Positions 23,577-35,500 of a stretch of 64,000 bases of DNA are shown here, one piece after another (positions within the stretch are counted from its first letter, which is position 1; every line of letters starts with the position of its first letter). The notes under the pieces are model-generated. The model worked only from the letters and a program-made list of their open reading frames with translations, was not told the DNA's origin and did no database searches. The stretch is from Loripinus fragilis (Eukaryota > Mollusca > Bivalvia > Lucinida > Lucinidae). A program made the translations under genes and the position numbers. The DNA lies in NCBI GenBank assembly GCA_964019695.1, contig OZ026520.1, positions 24,690,130-24,754,129 of the forward strand, read 5' to 3'.

Positions 23577-26500
23577 AAGGCACAGAACTAGTCAACAAGG
23601 AGAGGTAATATCAAGCGTACACCAATTTTGTGTGGCCTTTGACCTGCCAAGTCTGCTCACTGAGATAGAAATGTGTGTGCAGGACTTTAGTTAAGAGAGC
23701 GTAACGAAAATTTAAATTTTCTTATTCCTCAACCAAAACATATGTTGTGGGTACTCAAAAGAACCATCTCTTTATAAGTTGATCTAAACTCAGGCCTTAA
23801 GTTAAGAGCGCATAATGAAAATATAATGTTCTTATTTCTCAACCAAAACTATGTTGTGGGTACTCAAAAGAACGGTCTCAATGAAACAGTTCTTTTGAGC
23901 ACCCAAAACATAAGCTAAAACTGATGCCTAAGAAAATATTCATAATTTAACCCTCAAAAAGTTTGCTTATCCAAACCTTTGTTAACTGCTTGCAAAGATT
24001 ATCAGCTACTATTGCCAATAGAGGAAAGTGTTAACAAACTTCATCAGGTTATGAAATTGACATTTGAGTATGGTGAGATCAGATAAGGTGTCAGACAATC
24101 TTGGGTAAATAGAGCTAGCGCATGGGTGAAAGTTTTCAGGAGAAAGTCAGCCTCAAAAATCTGAATAAGGCATTATATTAGTCAGTTAATCTAAAGACAA
24201 TAGACCATTTAAACTTGAAAATTGTTAACATTTGTAGGCAAGTTGCGAGGTTTAAGAATGGGATTTTGTAAGTTTTGAACTTTCAACCCATGCTAGTGTG
24301 ACTCACTTCATTTCAAAGACTTCCTCCAAGTGTTTATGCCTCTCTGAGTGTAACTTCTTCAGTTTGTTGTCTTTTTCTTCCAGCTGTTTAACATATGTCG
24401 CCAGTTTACTACTGTATTCCTTACTAGAGGATTGGGACTTCAGTAGCTCTGCCTTTAACTCTTCTATCTGTAATGTTTAAAGTAACAATGATATAACAGA
24501 TATCTTAACATATGTCGCCAGTTTACTACTGTATTCCTTACTAGAGGACTGGGACTTCAGTAGCTCTGCCTTCAACTCTTCTATCTGTAATGTTTAAAGT
24601 AACAATGTTATAACAGGTATCTTAACATGTGTCGCCAGTTTACTACTGTATTCTTTACTAGAGGACTGGGACTTCAGTAGCTCTGCCTTTAACTCTTCTA
24701 TCTGTAATGTTTAAAGTAACAATGTTATAACAGGTATCTTAACATATGTCGCCAGTTAACTACTGTATTCTTTACTAGAGGACTGGGACTTCAGTAGCTC
24801 TGCCTTCAACTCTTCTATCTGTAATGTTTAAAGTAACAATGTTATAACAGGTATCTTAAAATATGTCGCCAGTTTACTACTGTATTCTTTACAAGAGGAC
24901 TGGGACTTCAGTAGCTCTGCCTTCAACTCTTCTATCTGTAATGTTTAAAGTAACAATGATATAACAGATATCTTAACATATGTCGCCAGTTTACTACTGT
25001 ATTCTTTACTAGAGGACTGGGACTTCAGTAGCTCTGCCTTCAACTCTTCTATCTGTAATGTTTAAAGTAACAATGATATAACAGGTATCTTAACATATGT
25101 CACCAGTTTACTACTGTATTCCTTACTAGAGGATTAAGACTTCAGTAGCTCTGCCTTTAACTCTTCTATCTGCAATGTTTAAAGTAACAATGATATAACA
25201 GGTATCTTAACATGTGTCGCCAGTTTACTACTGTATTCTTTACTAGAGGACTGGGACTTCAGTAGCTCTGCCTTTAACTCTTCTATCTGTAATGTTTAAA
25301 GTAACAATGTTATAACAGGTATCTTAACATATGTCGCCAGTTAACTACTGTATTCTTTACTAGAGGACTGGGACTTCAGTAGCTCTGCCTTCAACTCTTC
25401 TATCTGTAATGTTTAAAGTAACAATGTTATAACAGGTATCTTAAAATATGTCGCCAGTTTACTACTGTATTCTTTACAAGAGGACTGGGACTTCAGTAGC
25501 TCTGCCTTCAACTCTTCTATCTGTAATGTTTAAAGTAACAATGATATAACAGATATCTTAACATATGTCGCCAGTTTACTACTGTATTCTTTACTAGAGG
25601 ACTGGGACTTCAGTAGCTCTGCCTTCAACTCTTCTATCTGTAATGTTTAAAGTAACAATGATATAACAGGTATCTTAACATATGTCACCAGTTTACTACT
25701 GTATTCCTTACTAGAGGATTAAGACTTCAGTAGCTCTGCCTTTAACTCTTCTATCTGCAATGTTTAAAGTAACAATGATATAACAGGTATCTTAACATAT
25801 GTCACCAGTTTACTACTGTATTCCTTACTAGAGGATTGGGACTTCAGTAGCTCAGCCTTTAACTCTTCTATCTGCAATGTTTAAAGTAACAATGATATAA
25901 CAGGTATTTTAACATATGTCACCAGTTTACTACTGTATTCTTTACTAGAGGATTGGGACTTCAGTAGCTCTGCCTTTAACTCTTCTATCTGCAATGTTTA
26001 AAGTAACAATGATATAACAGGTATCTTAACATATGTCGCCAGTTTACTACTGTATTCTTTACTAGAGGACTGGAACTTCAGTAGCTCTGCCTTTAACTCT
26101 TCTATCTGTAATGTTTAAAGTAACAATGTTATAACAGATATCTTAACATATGTCGCCAGTTTACTACTGTATTCTTTACTAGAGGACTGGGACTTCAGTA
26201 GCTCTGCCTTCAACTCTTCTATCTGTTATGTTTAAAGTAACAATGTTATAACAGATATCTTAACATATGTCGCCAGGTTACTACTGTATTCCTTACTAGA
26301 GGACTGGGACTTCAGTAGCTCTGCCTTTAACTCTTCTATCTAAAATGTTTAAAGTAACAATGATATAACAGATATCTTAACATATGTCGCCAGTTTACTA
26401 CTGTATTCCTTACTCGAGGACTGGGACTTCAGTAGCTCTGCCTTCAACTCTTCTATCTGTAATGTTTAAAGTAACAATGTTATAACAGATATCTTAACAT

Positions 26501-29500
26501 ATGTCGCCAGTTTACTACTGTATTCCTTACTAGAGGATTGGGACTTCAGTAGCTCTGCCTTTAATTCTTCTATCTGTAATGTTTAAAGCAACAATGTTAT
26601 AACAGATATCTTAACATATGTTGCCAGTTTACTACTGTATTCTTTACTAGAGGACTGGGACTTCAGTAGCTCTGCCTTTAATTCTTCTATCTGTAATGTT
26701 TAAAGCAACAATGTTATAACAGATATCTTAACATATGTCGCCAGTTTACTACTGTATTCCTTACTCGAGGACTGGGACTTCAGTAGCTCTGCCTTCAACT
26801 CTTCTATCTGTAATGTTTAAAGCAACAATGTTATAACAGGTATCTTAACATATGTCGCCAGTTTACTACTGTATTCCTTACTAGAGGATTGGGACTTCAG
26901 TAGCTCTGCCTTTAACTCTTCTATCTGTAATGTTTAAGGTAACAATGTTATAACAGGTATCTTAACATATGTCGCCAGTTTACTACTGTATTCTTTACTA
27001 GAGGACTGGGACTTCAGTAGCTCTGCCTTCAACTCTTCTATCTGTTATGTTTAAAGCAACAATGTTATAACAGATATCTTAACATATGTCGCCAGTTTAC
27101 TACTGTATTCCTTACTAGAGGACTGGGACTTCAGTAGCTCTGCCTTTAATTCTTTGATCGGTATTGTTTAAAGTAACAATGTTATAACAGGTATCTTAAC
27201 ATGTGTCGCCAGTTTACTACTGTATTCCTTACTAGAGGACTGGGACTTCAGTAGCTCTGCCTTCAACTCTTCTATCTGTAATGTTTGAAGTAACAATGTT
27301 ATAACAGGTATCTTAACATATGTCGCCAGTTTACTACTGTATTCCTTACTCGAGGACTGGGACTTCAGTAGCTCTGCCTTTAACTCTTCTATCTGTAATG
27401 TTTAAAGCAACAATGTTATAACAGGTATCTTAACATGTGTCGCCAGTTTACTACTGTATTCCTTACTAGAGGACTGGGACTTCAGTAGCTCTGCCTTTAA
27501 CTCTTCTATCTGTAATGTTTAAGGTAACAATGTTATAACAGATATCTTAACATATGTTGCCAGTTTCCTACTGTATTCCTTACTAGAGGACTGGGACTTC
27601 AGTAGCTCTGCCTTCAACTCTTCTATCTGTAATGTTTAAAGTAACAATGATATAACAGGTATCTTAACATATGTTGCCAGTTTACTACTGTATTCCTTAC
27701 TAGAGGACTGGGACTTCAGTAGCTCTGCCTTTAACTCTTCTATCTGCAATGTTTAAAGTAACAATGATATAACAGGTATTTTAACATATGTCGCCAGTTT
27801 ACTACTGTATTCCTTACTAGAGGACTGGGACTTCAGTAGCTCTGCCTTTAACTCTTCTATCTGTAATGTTTAAAGTAACAATGATATAACAGGTATCTTA
27901 ACATATGTCGCTAGTTTACTACTGTATTCCTTACTAGAGGATTGGGACTTCAGTAGCTCTGCCTTTAACTCTTCTATCTGTAATGTTTAAAGTAACAATG
28001 ATATAACAGGTATCTTAACATATGTCGCCAGTTTACAACTGTATTCCTTACTAGAGGATTGGGACTTCAGTAGCTCTGCCTTCAACTCTTCTATCTGTAA
28101 TGTTTAAAGTAACAATGATATAACAGGTATCTTAACATATGTCGCTAGTTTACTACTGTATTCCTTACTAGAGGACTGGGACTTCAGTAGCTCTGCCTTT
28201 AACTCTTCTATCTGTAATGTTTGAAGTAACAATGATATAACAGGTATCTTAACATATGTCGCCAGTTTACAACTGTATTCCTTACTAGAGGATTGGGACT
28301 TCAGTAGCTCTGCCTTCAACTCTTCTATCTGTAATATTTAAAGTCAGAATGTTTAAGCATATATCTTAATTTCTCTTCCAAAGTACTTAATGCATATGCG
28401 CAAAAGCCTTCTTTAAATGTCCATGCTCATCAAAAAGACAAGGCCCCCATACGGGAAAATAAATTCTCCGCTATATATCTAGTAAATAAGCATTATTCAT
28501 GAAGGTAATCATTCAAAAGAACTAAAAGAGAGCTCGTAATCCCTCTTATTATGACTCATTTTTTATCAACCTTAGGGTCATAAAATAATCAAAATTGGTA
28601 ATGAACTCGTCCAATTTATCTAGATTGGAATGTCGATTTGGCGTAAATGGATTAGACATATATTTTTGAGGTAAATAATAGTGGTATTATTATTTCCCTA
28701 AAAAATATGTCTAATCCATTTACGCCAAATCGACTTTCCAATCTTTATAAATCAGATGAGTCCATTACAGACATTTTCAAAGATAATTATTACCCAAATG
28801 GGGGATTAATACCTGGGATAACACTCTATGGAAAAAAGTGACAGACACCAGTGTGCAAAGCACGAAGCATGGATTACACTAATTAGCAGGTAAAATTAGA
28901 AATGAAACCGTTTCCCTCTGCACTCTACTCTGCAATGATCTTATTTACCCAGCTGTGTTTAAATGCATTGATCATACATTACAATACCTACCTACAATAA
29001 GTTTGTTTGATGTATCAATTTATCATGAGATAATGTAGTTACAGCTTTCCATGTCTTTACAAATATTCCATTTAAGCCAAATATCACATGCTGAAATATC
29101 TATATGCAGGGCTATAACAATAGGCTCTTTGCTATGACCCAAGGGTTTTGGCCGGCTGTAAAAACGTTTAAGGGTTCATGTTTTGGTTGTGATATAAAAT
29201 GCTGTTAATCGCTGCTGAAACAGCTCGGTCCCAAGTCTGAGATAGCAGAGTGCTTATTCAATGATAGCTAGCATACTAGTAAAAAATGAGCAACCGGTAT
29301 AAAAAGGAAAATCGTTCAGAGGCTATTTTGCAATTCTGCACAATTTTTGATTCATAAATACATGGACTGCCGTATATGAATTATCAAGTATACAGTAATT
29401 AAGATCAGACATGGTTGATGTGCACTAACTAGCTAGTTTATTATCATGTTTTAACACTAAAGAATAGTAGGTTTGTTTTGGCACTTTGTGTTTTAAACAG

Positions 29501-32500
29501 GAAATTAAAGATTGGGTTGAAAAGGACCCCAGTTAATGTCATTGACATATTCACCATTACTCTGTGGCAGGAGGCAGGATTGTAGCTAACATACAATACT
29601 ACCACAGTCCCCATGATATCTACCATTAGTCATGTGATATCTACTCCAAACTTCGCAAAGCTCCGTTTAGGTAAGTTAAGGTAAGTTGTATATGATATAT
29701 AGTCAATAACATAAAGGTCGTATCATTTATTTTTCACTTTTTATTTTTTGTAAACATATATTTTTATCAGTACTCTACTTATATCTTTCAATGACAAACA
29801 GACGACATGGGCATGATACTATGAAAATAGTACAGCTAACTAAAGTAAGCTGCAGCCGGTTCCCGCACTCGGAATTTAAGGCATAAACCGGGGTTCAATT
29901 TTGGAATGCCACTATACACACATCTATAATTTGATTGACTGTTGGAATTTATTTGTGAAATAATTGACAGCTCTTATCAGCTCAGTGACCATGCTGTTTA
30001 TCAGCTAAGTCAGGTCAGTAGTCTAATCTAATCTGACAGAAGCTAAGCTCTGCCTACTTACTGCCTCATATAGATAGCCACTCCTCTGCCAGGGAACCTA
30101 GCCTCAAGGTTATAGAACTTAAGTACAGTCTCAAACTCAAAATAAAGCGCAATGATTGGTTGCTTGCGGACACATGTCCGCAAGCAGCCAATCATTGCGC
30201 TTTATTTTGAGTTTGAGAATGAACTAAAGTTTTATAACTTTGAGTCCAGGAATCCTGACTTAAACAGTTACAATGATAAACTTACTTTATTATTGCAGGC
30301 ATCAATCTGCATCTTTTGTTCCATCATGACCATTTCTCTCTCCGCTGTTATCTTGACACTCTCACGTAGGGCTTCCTCTAGCTCTTCAATACGACCTTCC
30401 TTCTCCTTCATTGAACCCTGTAGAAAACAATATTAACACATAATGTTGCATACATGAGTGATATGAGCCATGACATGAGATCAGTGATTCATTTACAATT
30501 TTGGGCTTATGTGTCCTTTGGACTCGCTGTTTCCCATATTAATGGGTCCAACTGCAAACTTGTGAGTCCAGAACACATTTTTCATGACAAGTCTGCAATA
30601 CGATTGCATCCTGGGACTCGCTGAAATAAAAACTTTGCATCCCAGAGACAAAATTATGAGTAAAAGATGCAGGATGGGCAGGTAAAAAAATCACTGTGAG
30701 ATTTTCAACAATGTGGTATGTGCGACCAGCAAAGCCTCAGATCAGCCTGTGCATACGCACAGTCTGATCAGAGCTGTTGCTTATGAGTGTTAAGCTACTT
30801 ATTGAAAATCATTTAGGTTTCTAAGCTTAAAAGGGGGCTGCACAGGCTCATCTGAGTCTACACTTGTCAAAATGCCACATTGTTGGAAAACATGTGTCGC
30901 GGCTCATATGAAAACATTTTCAGGACAAAAAATAGTGGCAGGAATAAGGGTTAAGCCTACCAGCAGACAACTCAAATGAAATGTCGAGCCTTATCTCCTC
31001 TTAAAATCAAGAAAAAATACCACAAAATTTGTCATCTTGCTGCAGTTGTGATTAGCACTTTAGGGGTTTAAGATTTACATTGATAAGAATATTTGTTTCC
31101 TTTTGCTGCATAATCTAGAAAATATTTTCACTATCAGTTTAAAATTGATTAATATATTGACTAAATCTACCATGATAAAACTGTTCTCTAGTCGCTAAAA
31201 ATGTCAGTGAAAAAAGTATGATGAAGCCAGCTGATCTTGATCTACTTTATTTTCAAAAGAGAGTACAGAATTTTGAGGCCCCAAGGTTATAGGGGCCTCG
31301 GCGTGAGAAAACCTGTCTTTGGGGTTTGCGAACAACAAAGGTGCTGACCAGCCTTATTATTTGCTTTTTTGAAATTATCATATCTAAACTTGCTACAAGA
31401 GAAATTTCAGCTTTCTAGCTAATCTCTGTAGCTGAGGAAACTGGTTTGAGTCTCGCTTTGTCAAAAACCCTGAAGACAGGCCCTGAGGTTATAAAACTTT
31501 TTCATGCTAAACTCAGCTGAGCGCAAAATTTATCCTGCTCATAAATGTTAAAATGCCAACAATTGTTGGCATTTTAACATTTATTAGCATGATAAATACC
31601 ACATCTGAGAGAGTTAAAGCAGGAAACTTCTTCACTTTTCGATATTTTAGTTTTTATGAGCATTGATATTTCATGCTCAGTTGAGTTGAGAATGAAAAAA
31701 GTTTTATAACCTCGGGGCCTAGTTTTTTCGCATCAAGGCCCATCTATAAATTCAATTTTCTAGCTAATCTCTGTAGCTGAGGAAACCGGTTTGAGTCTCG
31801 CCGAGGCCCATCTATGCTGACCTTGAGATGCATGCTGTCAGTGCTGATATCTTCCTCTCTCCTCCGAGCCTCCTCCAGCAGATGAGCATTCTTCTTCTTC
31901 TCGGTCTGCTGTATCCTCTTTAAGGTTCCAAACTTCTGCTTGTACTCCTTCAGTGTACTGTAGAGAGTCAGAATTAGGAGTACAGTAAACCTATCAGATT
32001 TAGGAGTACAGAAAACCTGTCAGAATTAGGAGTACAGTAAAACCTGAATTCTTGTTGAACCTCTCCTAGTCAGGTATTTATGACGGTTGGTCAAATGCCA
32101 CTAGCTCTAGCTATATATGCAGTAAAACCTGTAGTGGCCACTTAAAAATAGGCAAAACAAGGTCTTAATGGAAAATGGTAGCTTAATGATGGTCGAAAGT
32201 ATTGCAGATGCTCCCCTTGGAGCATTCTGCAATACTTTTGACCTGCATTAAGCGATAATTGGTCTTGAAACCCAATTTTGGGTCTTTTTGAGAGTGGTCA
32301 TTTTAGACAGGTTTTACTGTATTGATATAGATGATAGTCCCTTTCTGAATTAGCGCTGAATAATTGTCTCCTTTCCATATTTCAAGACCTATCCATAAAA
32401 ACTCATTAAATAGTTTATTATACTGAAGGACTTTAGAAACGCACCACCTGCTAAAATGCTAATTTATTGTCAAAATGTAATATTTTAGTTATGTGAAAAA

Positions 32501-35500
32501 TAAAATTGACAAGCCCCTTCATTTAGCTTGTATTCAATAAGAAAATCGAAACGCTGTGGCTAACGGTTGCCATGACGTCGCGATTATTCTGAGACATCCC
32601 AAATTTAAAAAGTCACAGAGTACCAATACCTTCCATTATGAGCGCAAAAAAGATTTCGAACCGTTGTTTGCTCTTGAAAGCACAAGGAAAGACAAAATCA
32701 AATCGTGAAGTTTTAGGCCTCTGGTAACGTTCATTTCGTCTAGGTGACGTCATTATTGTTTTTGACGTAATTGGCTGTTTATATTCTAAGGAACAGGAAT
32801 AATCAAAATGTTTTAGTGCAACAAGATACTCCGCAACCCGTTGCGTAGAAGACAAAAGTATCGCGACATGCGCAAACGTCATCCGCCTGTTATTGCTGTT
32901 TGAAAAATTACGACTGACGTTAGCAAAGAAACGCTGCGACTGGGAGTGTAATTAAACGATAATTTCCGGTTATTTCCGAAACTTTTCTTGTTTTTCGATT
33001 GGTTAAGACATCTGGCTACCAGCTCAAAATGTTTGCTTTTAATTTGAACTAATCTCACAGCTGTCAAACGACAATTGTTGAAAAACACTAACGTCAGTGT
33101 TACGTCAGAATGAACCGCATTAGCAAATCGAAACTATGGCAACTTATGGTCCATTGTGTAAGCGGATAAAAAGTGATAAAGAAAACATCCTCAAATTAAC
33201 CATGTGGAAGAGACAGTGTATATACAACTGGTGCGTTTCTAAAGTCCTTCAGTATATAATCTACTAAATTCAGGATTTTAAGCCTGACTTACAATGCTTT
33301 ACCCTTCTGTACAATTTGAATCAAAATGATGCAACCCTTCAAAAGTTATTGATTGGAAACCAAAAGTTAGATGCCGCCACCTACCACAACGCGGACAGAG
33401 TTTCCATCCCTAAGTGTCTGCCATGCTTCACAGAGCACACAAAAATCAGAGAAATTATTATAATCTGCCCAATTCAGGATTTTGAGGCCGACTTTCCATA
33501 ACAGCCTCAACATCCTGAAAATCATGAATAATCCTGAATGTTTTCAACCATGTATATGATATGCTTAGGGGTGGGAATTTTAACGGTTTCTTAGAAATTT
33601 CTTTTGCCTTCTTCTCAATCAATCTTATGGGCTCCTTGTGCAAAAAATAATACCATCAACAGACCGAAAGTCCAACAACAGAGCTCTCACTAGGATTTTG
33701 AAAACAGGAGTTCAGGACTCCCATCTGGCAAAAAGTAGGAGTCCCACTGGAAAAAGTGGGAGTCCCAATCCCAAAAAGTTAGAGTCCCACCAATTTGTGC
33801 ATACCGTATATCTTTTCCATTTTAGCCGGAAGTGATACATTTGAATAATTTTTAGATTGACTGATTTTAACCCTTTAAGCATTAATGTATTGTTCCAACT
33901 TAACAAAAAAAAAAAATTTTGGTATATTTTTTAATTTTGTGTAACCTGAACACACATTTTTTTGTTTGGCCTTATCAAAATAAAAGATTAAACTGTTGGT
34001 ACATGTTTTATTCATTAACAAGACAGACAGGCAGGCAGACAGACAGACAGACAGACAGACAGGCGGGCAGGCAGGCAGGCAGGCAGGCAGACAGGCACAG
34101 ATAGACAACAGCCCTCTGTTTTGTATAATCTTACACAGATGGAAGTTTTTTCTTCTAAAAACGCATCTCGCTAGTGTCTACGGCGATTGCAATGAAGACT
34201 GACATTACTTAGCCATTTACATGGCTTCCAGTATTTAGAATGAACGATTTATTACTTGCTGAAAGTGATTTGTTTGTGTTTATTCATCTAGACCGATGAT
34301 ATACTTGATCGCACGGCTTGTAGTGTACATGTAGCTTCATTTGGAACTTTTGTCAGTCGGTTGTTACCGTATACGGCTTACCGCTGTACCGGTTTTTTTT
34401 TTCAACAATTCTCAGTCTCTTTTGTTTTGCCGTAGCAATGAACGAATGAAGTAAACTTATTGTTTTTTTCTCCATGTTTATGTTGCTCAAATGGCAAGCG
34501 AGTGCAATTAAATGTGTTTTCTCTTTCATCCCTAATCAGTCGAATTCGGAAGTTGGTAGTCCGATGTTGTTTACAATACCCTATTAGTTTTTCTCCCTTT
34601 AATTAACGGTAAATCGGTAGCGCATCTGTTTCAAACAATTATCCGATAATCCTTGCTTAATTACTTTAATAATCACCTCGTAATGATCACACTGTCCCGC
34701 ATCGGTAATCCTGTCAATCACCTGTCAGAATTGCTACACTGCAGTCCGAGTCATACGATTGGTCAACAGAGACAGGACAATAATCACGTCTCCCGCTGCT
34801 CGAAAAGCGTGCTGCGATCGATAATATCAAAGGGTTTTTGATCTCCCGGTGTGTATTTATCTCAGCTACTGGATTTTTAGCGCGTGCAAACTAAAAAAAC
34901 ATGTGTACGCGGAACTCCTGCCTAGCGAAAATCATGCGTCCCAGGGAAAAAATGTGCGTACCAATACACGTAATTCTGCGTTTCCGAGAGCTCTGAACAA
35001 GTTGCCAAAATGACAAAAAATTCTCTTTTTAACCCCGTATTTCCAAGATAGCATAAATCTAATGCCTTACCACCTATATAGCCATTGGTTAAATTAAGTG
35101 ATTTATTGGTTGATTAATCACTGCATGGACTAGCGTGATGTCATTTATTGTCCTTTTTGCGGCCATTTTGAATTTTCATGATGTCAATGATCCCATATAG
35201 CCTTGTAATATTAACATTAAATGGTGTAACATGGTTTTTACAACTAATGGACGTTCAAAACCTATGTAAAAATATGCGTTTCAGTCCAAGGTAAGATTAA
35301 CGGGAAATTCTAACTTTTCATTCGAGATAACAACTGAATCTTTTTAGAATCTGAAGAAATTGTTGTTATTTTAAATCTTGCTAAGTGTTAGAGTCAAAAT
35401 AAATTTGCACTGGCAAATACTTGTTGCTTACTAGATCACTGTCTGTCGGTCAGTCGTAAGTGTATATATCACGAGTGTGAAGCTATAAAGAAATGACCTT

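Larger units (their letters stand above)
20550..24306 (-). other. ERC intron W11-W12
   Basis: Holds the W12-derived partial copies, the 1.7-kb TIR element inserted into them, a MITE at 22575-23150, a LINE tail with (ATT)n at 23400-23577, two family F hairpins (23720-23935) and a family J copy (24125-24295) that ends only about 10 bp from the W11 donor. Confidence 0.8.
24468..30285 (-). other. ERC intron W10-W11
   Basis: Two thirds is the 117-bp decoy-acceptor array (24471-28331). Beyond it are a palindrome at 28599-28774, about 1.3 kb with no clear feature (28800-30100), and a near-perfect palindrome at 30130-30217. Confidence 0.85.

Noticed and set aside
23400..23577. Polyadenylation site of a host gene (AATAAA at about 23498)
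   Set aside because: It is immediately followed by (ATT)n and looks like a LINE tail; it lies on the plus strand, opposite to ERC.
28104..28319. 71-codon frame with two IEELKAELLKSQ-type repeats as a separate gene
   Set aside because: It is two units of the W11-derived array joined only because one TAA is mutated; no start context or continuation.
24471..28331. CRISPR-like array of regular repeats
   Set aside because: The unit is 117 bp with no repeat-spacer alternation, and it is derived from an exon-intron junction of an animal gene.
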